64,000 bases of DNA, taken from positions 124,001 through 188,000 of the forward strand of contig JASHNS010000081.1 in the NCBI GenBank assembly GCA_030041515.1, in the 5' to 3' direction. The notes below the pieces were generated by a model that saw only the letters and a program-made list of their open reading frames with translations, was not told where the DNA came from and made no database searches. This DNA comes from Acidobacteriaceae bacterium (GTDB taxonomy: Bacteria > Acidobacteriota > Terriglobia > Terriglobales > Acidobacteriaceae). Positions 9,030 to 20,163 of the stretch are shown piece by piece (position 1 is the first letter of the stretch; each line of letters starts with the position of its first letter). A program made the position numbers and the translations under genes.

Positions 9030-10454
9030 ATGCGAATTGGCAGAGGGAAGTTTTGTTCCCTGGTCCCACTTTTCTTTCTGGGCGGCTTGCCCCTGCTGGC
9101 ACAGCAGCCGGCCGGTCCGCCGGTCCGCGAGTTCACGGTCGAGCAAGCGGTCGATTACGCTCTCGCCCATTACCCCTCGGTGCAGGCCTCTCTCGAGCAG
9201 TACAACGCCGCTCGATCCAGCGTGGCACTCGCCAGAACCGATCTGTTGCCCGATCTTCAAACCGTCTGGCAGGGCGACCGCGGCTCGCGCGAGAGCGTTC
9301 TCGGCGTCCTGTTGCCCCAATATCCCAATATTCTTACCGGAACCCAGGGCAGCGTCACGCCCCATGCCAATCGCCCCTTCTGGACTTCCGGCGCCGGCGT
9401 TCTCCTCTCCTGGGAACCCTTCACCTTCGGTTATCGCCATGCCGAGATTCGCTCCGCACTGGCCACCGAGCAGCGCACGCAGCAGCAGGTGACCCTTACC
9501 CGCCTCGGTGTGGCCTCCGCTGTTGCCGAAGCTTCTCTCGCATTGCTGGCGGACCAGCAACGCGTTACCGTCTCCCAGGCCGATCTCGACCAGCGCCAGG
9601 TCTTCGCTCGCTCCGTCCACGCCCTCGTGGATGCTCATCTCCGCCCCGGCGCCGACGCCTCGCGCGCCGACGCCGAAGTCGCCACCGCCCGCACCCGCCT
9701 CATCCAGGCCCAGACAGACCAGCACGTTGGCAGTGTGGCGCTGGCCCAGGTCCTCGGCCTCGCCGGCGCGCAGGTTTCCATTCAGCCCGGAGCTTTCCTT
9801 GAAACGCCTCCCGACGCGGGTTGGGCCGAGCCTCCCCCCGCTCGCAATCCCGCCGCGCTCGTGCAGCAGGGCCGCGTAGAGGAGGAAAAAGCGAAGGTCC
9901 GCGTGCTCAACCACGCCTGGTATCCCCACTTCACCCCGGAAGCGCTCCTTTCCGCGCGCGGCAGCGGCGAGCGTTCGAACGGAACCGTCGAGCCGGGAGC
10001 CAACGGCCTGGATTTCTCCGCCTGGAACTGGGAAGCCGGCCTCACCGCGCAGATGGATCTCACCAGCTTTTTCGCGATCCATGAGCGAAAAAAGGTGGAG
10101 CTCGCGAATTTCCGCCAGCAGGAGCAGCTCTATACGCAGACGTTGCAGAACGTCACCGCCCAGCAGCAGACCGCGCTCGCGGATCTCGATGGCGCTCGTC
10201 GCGTGGCGCAGAACACCCCCGTAGAACTGGAAGCCTCCCGCCAGGGCGAGCAACAGGCCACCGCCCGCTTCCGCGCCGGACTCGCCACCAGCGTCGACGT
10301 GGCCCAGGCCCAGGATCTGCTCGCCCAGGCCGAGATGGATGATTCCCTCGCCCGCCTCGGCATCTGGCGAGCGCTCGCCGAACTGGCCGCCGCGAACGGC
10401 GACCTCACCCCATTTCTCAGCATGGCCGCCAACACGCCTGCCGGAGGGCACTGA
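9030..10454 (+). CDS. TolC-family outer membrane efflux protein
   Basis: A 474-residue protein with a Sec signal (MRIGRGKFCSLVPLFFLGG, cleavage near LLAQ). It has the two OEP repeats of TolC-like proteins: a first block starting FTVEQAVDYALAHYPSVQA and a second in the C-terminal half ending in QGEQQATARFRAGLATSVDVAQAQ, the usual helical hairpin before the last strand. It should form the trimeric outer membrane duct of a tripartite pump. It is the first gene of an operon: six bases separate it from the RND permease and the adaptor follows. The ATG at 9030 follows GGAG at five bases. Confidence 0.9.
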   Translation: MRIGRGKFCSLVPLFFLGGLPLLAQQPAGPPVREFTVEQAVDYALAHYPSVQASLEQYNAARSSVALARTDLLPDLQTVWQGDRGSRESVLGVLLPQYPNILTGTQGSVTPHANRPFWTSGAGVLLSWEPFTFGYRHAEIRSALATEQRTQQQVTLTRLGVASAVAEASLALLADQQRVTVSQADLDQRQVFARSVHALVDAHLRPGADASRADAEVATARTRLIQAQTDQHVGSVALAQVLGLAGAQVSIQPGAFLETPPDAGWAEPPPARNPAALVQQGRVEEEKAKVRVLNHAWYPHFTPEALLSARGSGERSNGTVEPGANGLDFSAWNWEAGLTAQMDLTSFFAIHERKKVELANFRQQEQLYTQTLQNVTAQQQTALADLDGARRVAQNTPVELEASRQGEQQATARFRAGLATSVDVAQAQDLLAQAEMDDSLARLGIWRALAELAAANGDLTPFLSMAANTPAGGH

Positions 10455-10459
10455 CTTTT

Positions 10460-13400
10460 ATGTGGCTGATTCATGGCGCGCTGCGCCGTCCGTTTACCGT
10501 CCTCGTCGCCGTCATTGCCGTGGCGCTCTGCTCCATCCTTGCCATCGCGCGCATGCCCCGCGATATCTTCCCCAGTCTCGATCTGCCTGAGATCTACGTG
10601 GCCCAGCCTTACGGAGGCATGAGCCCTGCGCAGATGGAAGGCTATCTCACCTACTACTACGAATCGAATTTCCTCTACATCTCCGGCCTCCAGAGCGTCG
10701 AGTCCAAATCCGTCGAAAATTTCGCCCTCATCAAGCTCTCCTTCGAGCCTGGCACGGACATGAACCAGGCGCTCTCCCAGACTGTCTCCTACATCGAGCG
10801 CGCCCACGCTTACATGCCGCCCGGCACCGTCCCGCCCTTTGTCCTGCGTTTCGACGCCGGCAGCGTCCCCGTCGGCTACGTTGTCTTCACCAGCAAAACC
10901 CGCAGCGTCGATGAGCTCCAGGATCTCGCCCTGAACCGCGTGCGCCCCCTCTTCGCTACCTTGCCAGGGGTCTCTTCCCCCGCCACTTTCGGTGGCAGCT
11001 CGCGCACCATCGTGGTCAATGTCGACCGCGACAAACTGAACAGCTACCGGATGTCCACGGCGGAAGTCGTCAAGGCCCTCCTGGATGGCAATGTGATCGC
11101 GCCGGCCGGCGATGTCCGCACCGGCGACCTCGATCGCATCACGCCCACCAACGGCGTGGTCTCGAATATCCAGGACCTCGCCAATCTTCCCGTACGCACC
11201 GGATCCGGACCCACCGTCTTCATGCGCGATATCGGCACCGTTGAAGACGGCAGCGACCTGACGCTCGGCTATGCGCTGGTCAACGGCCGCCGCACCGTCT
11301 ATCTGCCCGTCACCAAGCGCGCCGATGCCTCCACGCTCGCGGTCGTCCACGCCGTCAAGTCCAGCATGGCCCGTTTCGAAAACGTGCTCCCCCCGGATGT
11401 AAAGGTCAGTTACGAATTCGACCAGTCGGGACGCGTCACCCGCGCTTTGATCGCTCTCGTGCTCGAGGGCGCGACCGGCGCCCTGCTCACCGGGCTCATG
11501 GTTTTCCTCTTTCTGCGGGAATGGCGCAGCGCCTTCATCGTCGTCACCACCATCCCGTTCGCCCTCGTCGCCGCCGTGGTCGGCCTCTGGCTCGCCGGAC
11601 AAACCATCAACATCATGACCCTCAGCGGTCTCGCCCTCGCTGTCGGCATGCTGGTCGATGAGGCCATGGTGGAAATCGAGAACATCCATCGCAATCTGCA
11701 GCTCACCGATAACATTCCCCGAGCTGTCCTCGACGGCACCCGTCAGACCCTGATCCCGCGCCTCCTGGCCATGCTCTCCATCGTGGCCGTCTTCGTTCCG
11801 TCGTTCCTCATGGTCGGCGTCACCCGCGCGCTCTTCGTCCCCCTGTCCATGGCCGTCGGCTTCGCCATGATCGCCTCCTATCTCCTCTCCAGCACTTTCG
11901 TACCTGTGGTGTACATCTGGCTGAACCGGCGTATGCATCGCAGGGCGGACGAGAGCGAGGGCCGCACCCGCTTCGATCACTTCCGTGACCGCTATGGGCG
12001 GTTCATCGAAAGGCTTCTTGCCGCCCGCAAACTGGTGATCATCGCTTATTTCGCGGTCGCCGCGGCCATCATTCTTTTGCTCGGCCCGCAGCTGGGACGA
12101 GAAATCTTCCCGCACATTCCGCAGAATCAGTTCCAGCTGCGTCTGCGTGCTCCCGCCGGAACCAGGATCGAGGTCACCGAACAGATGGCGCTCAAGGCCC
12201 TCGACGACATCAAAAAGCTCGCCGGTCCCGGCAACGTCGACCTCAGTATCGGCTATGTCGGCACCTATGCCCCCAGCTATCCCGTCAACCTGATTTATCT
12301 CTGGACCAGCGGCCCTCAGGATGCAGTGCTGAATGTGCAGCTCCGCCAGGGGGCCAACATCTCCGTCAGTCAATTCGAGGAGCGTCTCCGCACGATCCTG
12401 CCCCGCGACCTGCCCACGACCGAGCTGACCTTCGGATCTGCCGACATTGTCGACCAGATCATGGATCTTGGGTCCCCCACCCCGATCGAAGTTGATATCC
12501 AGGGATTCGACCTCGCCGCCGACCACGCCTTCGCCCGGCAGATCGAGGCGCAAATGGCCAAAATCCCCCATCTGCGGGACCTGCATTACGGTCAGCCGCT
12601 CCAGTATCCCAGCCTCAATGTGGACATTGATCGCGAGCGCGCCGCCCAGCTCGGCCTGACCGTCGATCAGGTCACGCGCTCCGTTGAGACCGCCACCTGG
12701 TCCAGCCGCTTCGTCTCCCGCAACTTCTGGCAGGATCCTGCCACCGGTATCGGTTATCAGGTTCAGGTCGAAGTCCCGCAGAAGCAGATGGCCTCCCTCG
12801 ATGATCTGGCCTCCATTCCGCTCATGAGCGGCGGCGCCTCCAACCATCCCGATGTTGGCGACGTGGCCAATCTCAGCTACGGCCAGGTGGTTGGCGAATT
12901 CGATCGCTACGACATGCAGCGCGTCATTACGCTCACCGCCAATGTCCAGGGCGAAGATATGGGCCGCGCCGCTCGCCAGGTCGAAGCGGCCATCCGCCGT
13001 ACCGGCCCACCGCCCCACGGCGTCGAAGTCCACGTCCGCGGCCAGATCGTTCCCATGGAGCAGACCTTTCACGATCTGACCCTGGGCCTGATCTTCTCCG
13101 TGGTCGCGATCTTCCTTCTCCTCGCCGCAAACTTCCAGTCCATCCGCCTCGCGCTCATCTCCGTCTCCGCCGCTCCTGCGGTCATCTGCGGCGTTATCCT
13201 CGCGCTCCTGATCAGTGGGACCACCCTCAACCTCCAGTCCTTCATGGGGTCCATCATGGCGCTCGGCGTCTCGGTCGCCAACTCCATCCTGCTCGTCACC
13301 TTCGCGGAACACCATCGGCGCCACAGCCAGGCATCCTCTTCTGAGGCGGCTGTCTTCGGCGGAAGGACGCGCCTGCGGCCCATCCTCATGACCAGCATTG

Positions 13401-13618
13401 CCATGATCGCCGGCATGGTGCCCATGGCGCTGGCCATCGGTGAGGGCGGCCATCAGACCGCCCCTCTGGGCCGCGCCGTCATTGGCGGCCTCGCCGCCTC
13501 CACCGTCGCCACGCTCCTCGTCCTTCCCGCCATCTTTTCGGCCGTCCAGCAACACGCACATCGCTCCTCTGCTTCGCTCGATGTCACCGACGAACAGAGT
13601 CCATACGCTTCGCTGTGA
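10460..13618 (+). CDS. RND-family efflux permease
   Basis: The 1052-residue product has the RND layout: a first membrane helix (FTVLVAVIAVALCSILAIA), a large periplasmic loop, a six-helix block, a second large loop and a final six-helix block. The TM4 segment GMLVDEAMVEIENIHR matches GLLVDDA of AcrB, with Asp400 and Glu401 at the proton-relay positions. The TM10 segment reads GVSVANSILLV, so the Lys used by AcrB is replaced by Ala940; this is also seen in other RND subgroups. Substrate cannot be told from sequence. It lies between the outer membrane factor and the adaptor gene, with the adaptor 16 bases downstream, so the three are very likely one operon. Confidence 0.92.
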   Translation: MWLIHGALRRPFTVLVAVIAVALCSILAIARMPRDIFPSLDLPEIYVAQPYGGMSPAQMEGYLTYYYESNFLYISGLQSVESKSVENFALIKLSFEPGTDMNQALSQTVSYIERAHAYMPPGTVPPFVLRFDAGSVPVGYVVFTSKTRSVDELQDLALNRVRPLFATLPGVSSPATFGGSSRTIVVNVDRDKLNSYRMSTAEVVKALLDGNVIAPAGDVRTGDLDRITPTNGVVSNIQDLANLPVRTGSGPTVFMRDIGTVEDGSDLTLGYALVNGRRTVYLPVTKRADASTLAVVHAVKSSMARFENVLPPDVKVSYEFDQSGRVTRALIALVLEGATGALLTGLMVFLFLREWRSAFIVVTTIPFALVAAVVGLWLAGQTINIMTLSGLALAVGMLVDEAMVEIENIHRNLQLTDNIPRAVLDGTRQTLIPRLLAMLSIVAVFVPSFLMVGVTRALFVPLSMAVGFAMIASYLLSSTFVPVVYIWLNRRMHRRADESEGRTRFDHFRDRYGRFIERLLAARKLVIIAYFAVAAAIILLLGPQLGREIFPHIPQNQFQLRLRAPAGTRIEVTEQMALKALDDIKKLAGPGNVDLSIGYVGTYAPSYPVNLIYLWTSGPQDAVLNVQLRQGANISVSQFEERLRTILPRDLPTTELTFGSADIVDQIMDLGSPTPIEVDIQGFDLAADHAFARQIEAQMAKIPHLRDLHYGQPLQYPSLNVDIDRERAAQLGLTVDQVTRSVETATWSSRFVSRNFWQDPATGIGYQVQVEVPQKQMASLDDLASIPLMSGGASNHPDVGDVANLSYGQVVGEFDRYDMQRVITLTANVQGEDMGRAARQVEAAIRRTGPPPHGVEVHVRGQIVPMEQTFHDLTLGLIFSVVAIFLLLAANFQSIRLALISVSAAPAVICGVILALLISGTTLNLQSFMGSIMALGVSVANSILLVTFAEHHRRHSQASSSEAAVFGGRTRLRPILMTSIAMIAGMVPMALAIGEGGHQTAPLGRAVIGGLAASTVATLLVLPAIFSAVQQHAHRSSASLDVTDEQSPYASL

Positions 13619-13634
13619 TCTCAGGGAGAACCTC

Positions 13635-14828
13635 ATGAACCGCAAACCAACGTTCCGCTCCATCTCAACCGCAATCGGCCTCCTCGCCGCCGCCGGGATT
13701 CTCGCCGTCGCGCTTTCCGGCTGCGACTCGGACGGGCACGCCGCAGCTTCCGTCGCCGCGCAGCCTTCCGCGCCGATCCCCGTCGATACGGTGCGCGTCA
13801 TCTCCCGGCGCCTCGACACGTCCATCAATCTTCCCGGCGAGCTCCAGCCTTACCAGGAAGTCCGCGTCTTTCCCCGCGTCAGCGGCTTCGTGCAGTGGAT
13901 CGGTGTCGATCGCGGCTCGAAGGTGAAGAAGGGGCAGCTCCTCGCCATCCTCACCGCTCCCGAAATCGTCGCGCAGAAAGCCGCTGCCCAGTCGCAGCTG
14001 ATGAGCGCGGAAAACCAGCGTATCGCCGGCGAAGCCAAACTCGCCGCCGATCAGGCTACCTGGCTACGGCTGAAGGCCGCCTCCGCCACCCCCGGCGCGA
14101 TCTCCGACGAGGAGCTGGACATGGCGGACAAAGCCGCGCAGGCCGACCGCGCTCGAGTCGTCGCGCTGCAGCACACAACCGATGCCGCCCGCGCCAATCT
14201 CCACGCTGCTCAGGAAATGGAGGGCTACCTCCGCATTTACGCGCCCTTCGATGGCGTCGTCACCCGCCGCAACGTCCACCCCGGCGCGCTGGTCGGTCCT
14301 GAAACCGGATCGAGCTCAGAGCACTCCATGGTGCGCATCGAAGAAGTCGCCCACCTTCGTCTCGTTGTCGCTGTCCCGGAGGCGGATGTCGCCGGAATCG
14401 AATCGGGCGCCAGGGTCTCCTTCACCGTTCCCGCCTTTCCCGGGCGCACCTTCACCGGCACCATCGCGCGGCTCGCGGATTCCATCGATGTTTCCACCCG
14501 CACCATGCCCGTCGAGGCCGACGTCTGGAACCCCCGCATGGAGCTGTCTTCCGGCATGTTTCCTCAGGTTTCCTGGCCTGTGCACCGTCCCGCGCCTTCC
14601 CTCTTCGTTCCCCAGTCCTCGGTCGCCCGCTCGGCCGACCAGGCTTACCTCCTGCGCATCCGCGACGGCAAAGTGGAACAGGTGACCGTTACCACCGGAG
14701 CCTCGGTCGGCAATCTGACGGAGGTATTCGGGGATCTGCATGCCGGCGACGAAGTCGCGCTCCATCCCACCGACGATCTGCACGCCGGCACGCAGGTCCA
14801 GCCCCAGGAGAAACCATTGCCGATGTGA
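13635..14828 (+). CDS. RND efflux periplasmic adaptor (HlyD/MFP family), lipoprotein
   Basis: A 397-residue protein. The N-terminus carries a lipobox (VALSGCDSDG), so it is probably anchored to the inner membrane by an acylated Cys. The order of modules is typical: a barrel-sandwich hybrid half (INLPGELQPYQEVRVFPRVSG), a helical hairpin (about residues 105-190), the second half of the lipoyl-like domain (IYAPFDGVVTRRNVHPG) and a beta-barrel plus membrane-proximal domain. It links the permease at 10460 to the TolC-like protein at 9030. The start at 13635 follows GGGAGAA; the longer upstream frame overlaps the permease. Confidence 0.92.
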   Translation: MNRKPTFRSISTAIGLLAAAGILAVALSGCDSDGHAAASVAAQPSAPIPVDTVRVISRRLDTSINLPGELQPYQEVRVFPRVSGFVQWIGVDRGSKVKKGQLLAILTAPEIVAQKAAAQSQLMSAENQRIAGEAKLAADQATWLRLKAASATPGAISDEELDMADKAAQADRARVVALQHTTDAARANLHAAQEMEGYLRIYAPFDGVVTRRNVHPGALVGPETGSSSEHSMVRIEEVAHLRLVVAVPEADVAGIESGARVSFTVPAFPGRTFTGTIARLADSIDVSTRTMPVEADVWNPRMELSSGMFPQVSWPVHRPAPSLFVPQSSVARSADQAYLLRIRDGKVEQVTVTTGASVGNLTEVFGDLHAGDEVALHPTDDLHAGTQVQPQEKPLPM

Positions 14829-14879
14829 GAGCTGTCGCGCGCACATTCTTTCCCGAACGAGAATCGGCGCGTCTTCGGT

Positions 14880-16070
14880 CTATGCCTGCAACGACGGCTC
14901 GGGTACCTGCACAGGAGCCGTCGCCACGGGAGCCTGCGCCATCAGATCGCATTCCCCCGCCCGAAAGACCGTGCGCCGCAGCAGCATGCGGGATGGGTCG
15001 CTGCCCAGCGCCACGATCAGCGCCAGCGGCATCCTCAGCCACCATGGCGCTCCGTCGTCCCAGTAAAACGAGAGGGGATGCACGCTGTATCCTTCCAGGT
15101 CCACAAACGTCCGGCTCGTGAACCTCCTGCGCCCATGCGGGTGACGCGGGTAATACCGAACCGCATCCGCCACCGTTTCCAGCTGGCGCAGCGCCAGCGG
15201 CTCCTCATACGAGGGCAACAGCAGGATCTCGCTGCGCCGCTCGCACCGCACTTCCGCCACAAATTCCGCAAAACCTTCGGCCCGCGTGACGTTCAGCACG
15301 GTATTGGCGCGACAACCATGCCGGTCGCCGCCCGCCACCGTTGGCATTCCCATTTCCTCGGCCATCCGCAACGCTGCCTGATTTTCGCCGCTCGATCGCA
15401 GCCCATTGACCTCCAGCGCGTGAACCCACTCGCCACAGACCGCCAGAAACTGCCGCACCGCCCCCTCATGTTCCGCCGTCCCCACCCGCGCTACGTCCCA
15501 GCAGGGGTGATTCAGCACAATCAGCGTTTCCCGGTTCTCGGCCACCATGGCCAGCAATTCACGGAGGTCTCCGCTCGATGGGTCCGCCGTGTACCGCAGC
15601 AGCTCCAGCATCGTTGCCGCTGCCCGATCGACTGCCAGGTTGTGCATGCCGACGTGCAGATAATCGCCTGCAAGGGGCACCGTCCATTCCACAGACACCT
15701 GTGCGTCCTGCCGCCCCGCCTGGTGCCGCAGCTCCAGCCCCGCCGCAATGGAATCGTGGTCGGTGATGGAGATGAAGGGCCTCATCCCCAGTTTCTCGAT
15801 CTGCCTTCGCTCTGTTTCGTACACCTGGCCCGCCGACATCGGAGGCGTCCACCACGTCCGGCGGAAATCGAAGGGCTTCCCGTTCCCCTCCTCGTAGTCG
15901 CTCAATTTGCGCCGGATGATTCCCCGCAGCACCGGAATCCGCTCCGCCTGCAGCGGCAGATGTTCCAGGCTTTCCCGCGAGTGCAGAGTGTGGCTGTGCA
16001 GAGAGATCGCAGTCGGATACCGCCCCAAATCCTTTGCGGCGTCTTTCAGGCGCAGTACGCGCGTTTGCAT
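14880..16070 (-). CDS. PHP-domain putative metal-dependent phosphoesterase
   Basis: About 396 residues. Metal-binding PHP motifs are visible in order: SLHSHTLHS near the N-terminus, SITDHDSIAAG, a central VLNHPCWD and GGDRHG. PHP domains are trinuclear metal hydrolases acting on phosphate esters; members range from DNA polymerase exonucleases to histidinol phosphatase and small nucleotide phosphatases, and the substrate here is not evident. The C-terminal part contains a hydrophobic stretch (WWLRMPLALIVALG) that could associate with the membrane. The ATG at 16070 lacks a good ribosome site; a TTG at 16079 has GGAG eight bases before it and may be the true start. It is convergent with the adaptor gene and divergent from enolase. 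Confidence 0.7.
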   Translation of the reverse strand: MQTRVLRLKDAAKDLGRYPTAISLHSHTLHSRESLEHLPLQAERIPVLRGIIRRKLSDYEEGNGKPFDFRRTWWTPPMSAGQVYETERRQIEKLGMRPFISITDHDSIAAGLELRHQAGRQDAQVSVEWTVPLAGDYLHVGMHNLAVDRAAATMLELLRYTADPSSGDLRELLAMVAENRETLIVLNHPCWDVARVGTAEHEGAVRQFLAVCGEWVHALEVNGLRSSGENQAALRMAEEMGMPTVAGGDRHGCRANTVLNVTRAEGFAEFVAEVRCERRSEILLLPSYEEPLALRQLETVADAVRYYPRHPHGRRRFTSRTFVDLEGYSVHPLSFYWDDGAPWWLRMPLALIVALGSDPSRMLLRRTVFRAGECDLMAQAPVATAPVQVPEPSLQA

Positions 16071-16289
16071 TCGACGCAATTCATCATCTCCGGAGAAAAC
16101 TGCGGCCTGAGGGTACCAGTAAGTTTGATGCTGTCCGCCGCCTTCGCAGAATCTGGAGGCGCCTGGGAGAGTCGGCATCAAAGAGCCTTGACCACGATAC
16201 TATCTTCTTCATTGCGCGTGAAATGCCCATGACAGCGCGATGACAAATTCTCCTCCCGCCGCTTTTCACCCCTGAAGGGGGCCCCGTGA

Positions 16290-17768
<1,479 letters not shown>

Positions 17769-17823
17769 CCGTACCATGGTGGCGCGGGCGCGGCACCCAC
17801 GCCGCGCCCTGCCGGGAGGCCTT

Positions 17824-18762
17824 ATGCGGAGAATTCTGCCACGCACCTCAACTTTGGCTCTTGCCTTGTTCACCCTGCCCGGATGGGCGCAGCAGCCTGC
17901 GGCTCCGGCGGCTGCCTCAGCCCCCAAAACCATCACGGTCTCGTCCGGGATCATGGCTGGCCAACGCATCGGCGGCGAGAATCCCCGCTACCCGGCCATT
18001 GCCAAAGCGGCGCATGTCTCCGGCACCGTCGTGCTCCGCGCCTCCATCTCCGCGCAGGGCGCGATTGAAAAGCTAACCGTGGTCAGCGGACCGCCCATGC
18101 TCCAGCAGGCTGCCCTCGATGCTGTCCGCACCTGGATCTATAAACCGTATCTGCTGAACGGCACGCCTGTGCAGGTGGAAACCCGGGTCAACATTGTCTT
18201 CACTCTGCCCGAGCCAGCCTCGGGCGGCGCGCAACCGAACGCGCCCGCAGGCCAGACCCCTCAGGACATCCATACCCAGGTGGTACAAGCCGCGCCTCAG
18301 CCGTCAGAGGCCCCCATCCCGCCGCCACCTCCCGCCAATCCCATCACCGCGGACCAGGTCCACGAGCTCATGCAGCTCACCGGCACCGTCAACCTGACGA
18401 AGCAGATGCTCGATGGCATGATGCCCACTCTCCGCCAGTCCATGCCTCCCTACATGCCCCCCGACGTCCTCGACGATTTCGAGAAAACGCTCCTCGGCGC
18501 CGATTTTGAGGCCATGCTCGTCCACACCTACCAGGCCCACCTCTCCACCGAAGACGCCGCCCAGATCATCGCCTTCTACAGAACGCCAGCCGGACAGCGC
18601 ATGATGGCCGCCATGCCCCAGATTGCCAGAGAGAGCCAGGCCGCCGGCCAGCAACTCGGTGAACAGGTCATGATCGAGGTGCTCGAGCGCCACAAGGCCG
18701 AGATCGAGGCTGCCAAAGAAAAATACCAGACGCAGCATCCATGGACCGCGCCCAACAACTAG
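17824..18762 (+). CDS. TonB C-terminal domain protein fused to DUF2059
   Basis: A 312-residue exported protein (signal MRRILPRTSTLALALFTLPG, cleavage near GWAQ). Residues about 45-125 form a TonB C-terminal-like domain (IGGENPRYPAIAKAAHVSGT, then AALDAVRTWIYKPYLLNG and VETRVNIVFTL). After a Pro-rich linker, residues about 170-305 match the DUF2059 pattern: ELMQLTGTVNLTKQMLDGMM, FEKTLLGADFEAMLVHTYQ, LSTEDAAQIIAFYRTPAGQR. There is no N-terminal membrane anchor as in a classical TonB, so it more likely acts as a soluble periplasmic protein. GGGAGG lies five bases before the ATG. It lies just downstream of eno; the functional link is unknown. Confidence 0.78.
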   Translation: MRRILPRTSTLALALFTLPGWAQQPAAPAAASAPKTITVSSGIMAGQRIGGENPRYPAIAKAAHVSGTVVLRASISAQGAIEKLTVVSGPPMLQQAALDAVRTWIYKPYLLNGTPVQVETRVNIVFTLPEPASGGAQPNAPAGQTPQDIHTQVVQAAPQPSEAPIPPPPPANPITADQVHELMQLTGTVNLTKQMLDGMMPTLRQSMPPYMPPDVLDDFEKTLLGADFEAMLVHTYQAHLSTEDAAQIIAFYRTPAGQRMMAAMPQIARESQAAGQQLGEQVMIEVLERHKAEIEAAKEKYQTQHPWTAPNN

Positions 18763-18850
18763 CCCGGCACAGTGGCAGCGGGGTGCCATCGGGGAACAAC
18801 ATGAATTCCGGTCATCGAATCTGCGGTGTCGCGCCTGAGACGAGTGCGCT

Positions 18851-20041
18851 TCAGTCCACCCCGTTGCGAGCCGCCACCGCATGTTCGCCAGGAACTGTCA
18901 CCGTCGTGCGCCCGCGTCCTGCCAGCCAGCGCTTCAGCTTCGACGGCCAGTTCGGGTCCATGCACGGCCGCTCGATCAGAACGAAGAAGCCCACTGAAAC
19001 CAGCATGACCGGCACGCCCGTCACGATCAGTTGGATCAGGAAGTTTGGCCAGTACCCGAATCCCGCAACAATGCAGTGCCGGGTCGCCTTAAAGAAGACC
19101 GCAATGAACTGGAAGTGCATCAGGTAGATCGAATAGCACATGCCCCCGATGGTGGCGACCCAGGAAGTCGAGAAGAAACGGCGCACAATGACACCGCGCA
19201 GCGCAGCAACGAACAGCAACGACATGGCCCACGGCATCACGACCTGGTTCGCCACAAACGCCCCCGGCAGATCGAACATGCAGACGAGGCCCACCAGCCC
19301 CGCGATATCGCAGTACCAGAAGGAGCGAAGCCGATGGCCGTCGGCAACGTAAATATCCGCGAGCAGCAGCCCCATCACAAAAAACTGCGCGTAGTAAACA
19401 ATGCTGAGAATGCTGCGCGGCGAGCCCTGAACGAAAAACTGCCCAAGGCTGATGGCCACAATCAGCACTCCCATGATCAGGCGCCGCTGAACTTTGCCCG
19501 GCATCCGGAACATCAGCATGAAAAGCGGCGCTGCGAGATAAAACTGTATCTCGACTTCGAGGCTCCACGAAACCGGATTGACGTGCGTCATCGTTCCGTA
19601 AATCAGGTTATGGAGGTAAAACATCGAAGCAAGACCGTGCCTCAGCATGTCGGCCGAAATGTGTCTCGTGTAAACCCATACAAGCGTGAGGAAAATCAGA
19701 ACAGAGAGGATATACGGCGGCTCGAGCCGGGTGACCCGCCGCAGGAAATACTTTCGCAGCGAGACATGTGTCCCTCCGCTCAGGTATTGGCGCGCGAACG
19801 GAAGCGCCAGCACAAATCCGCTGATAATAAAGAAGAGTCGAACGCCACGATCTCCGTGAGCAAATGGATGGAACGCGCCCAGGTAGCCTGTCTCGGGTGC
19901 AAAATGGTGGCCGCTGCGCTTGCTCAGCTCGCCGCCCATGTGGAACATGAATACGCTCATGATCGCCAGAAACCGCAATCCGTCGATTTCCGGAATCCAG
20001 CGGCCGTCGCGCGTCACGCGCCTGAGCCGTTCCAGCACCAT
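18851..20041 (-). CDS. Acyltransferase 3 family membrane protein (OafA/YrhL-like)
   Basis: A 396-residue integral membrane protein with about ten hydrophobic helices. The N-terminal signature WIPEIDGLRFLAIMSVFMFH contains the His expected in the active site, followed by GDRGVRLFFIISGFVLALPF, both hallmarks of acyltransferase 3. Such enzymes O-acetylate or otherwise acylate surface polysaccharides and lipids. It is encoded about 2 kb from the exopolysaccharide locus on the opposite strand and could modify that polymer, which is an inference only. The ATG at 20041 has AGAGG seven bases upstream; an ATG at 20086 would add 15 residues without similarity. Confidence 0.87.
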   Translation of the reverse strand: MVLERLRRVTRDGRWIPEIDGLRFLAIMSVFMFHMGGELSKRSGHHFAPETGYLGAFHPFAHGDRGVRLFFIISGFVLALPFARQYLSGGTHVSLRKYFLRRVTRLEPPYILSVLIFLTLVWVYTRHISADMLRHGLASMFYLHNLIYGTMTHVNPVSWSLEVEIQFYLAAPLFMLMFRMPGKVQRRLIMGVLIVAISLGQFFVQGSPRSILSIVYYAQFFVMGLLLADIYVADGHRLRSFWYCDIAGLVGLVCMFDLPGAFVANQVVMPWAMSLLFVAALRGVIVRRFFSTSWVATIGGMCYSIYLMHFQFIAVFFKATRHCIVAGFGYWPNFLIQLIVTGVPVMLVSVGFFVLIERPCMDPNWPSKLKRWLAGRGRTTVTVPGEHAVAARNGVD

Positions 20042-20163
20042 GCAAAGCCTCTCGATTGGCCGATGAGTTCCAGGATAATAGCACAAACACTACGTAGTTG
20101 TGACACCCGGCGATCGCCGCGCGACCTCATCGGCAGGCGATCCCGCAAAAATGAGGAGATTGG

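Noticed and set aside
10130-13828. A 1232-residue open frame on the minus strand opposite the RND permease and adaptor
   Set aside because: It mirrors the strongly coding plus-strand genes, its composition is Asp/Glu/Gly-rich as expected for antisense of high-GC genes, and it has no motif or ribosome site.
15078-16232. A 384-residue plus-strand open frame opposite the PHP-domain gene
   Set aside because: His/Arg/Pro-rich shadow of a gene with clear PHP motifs.
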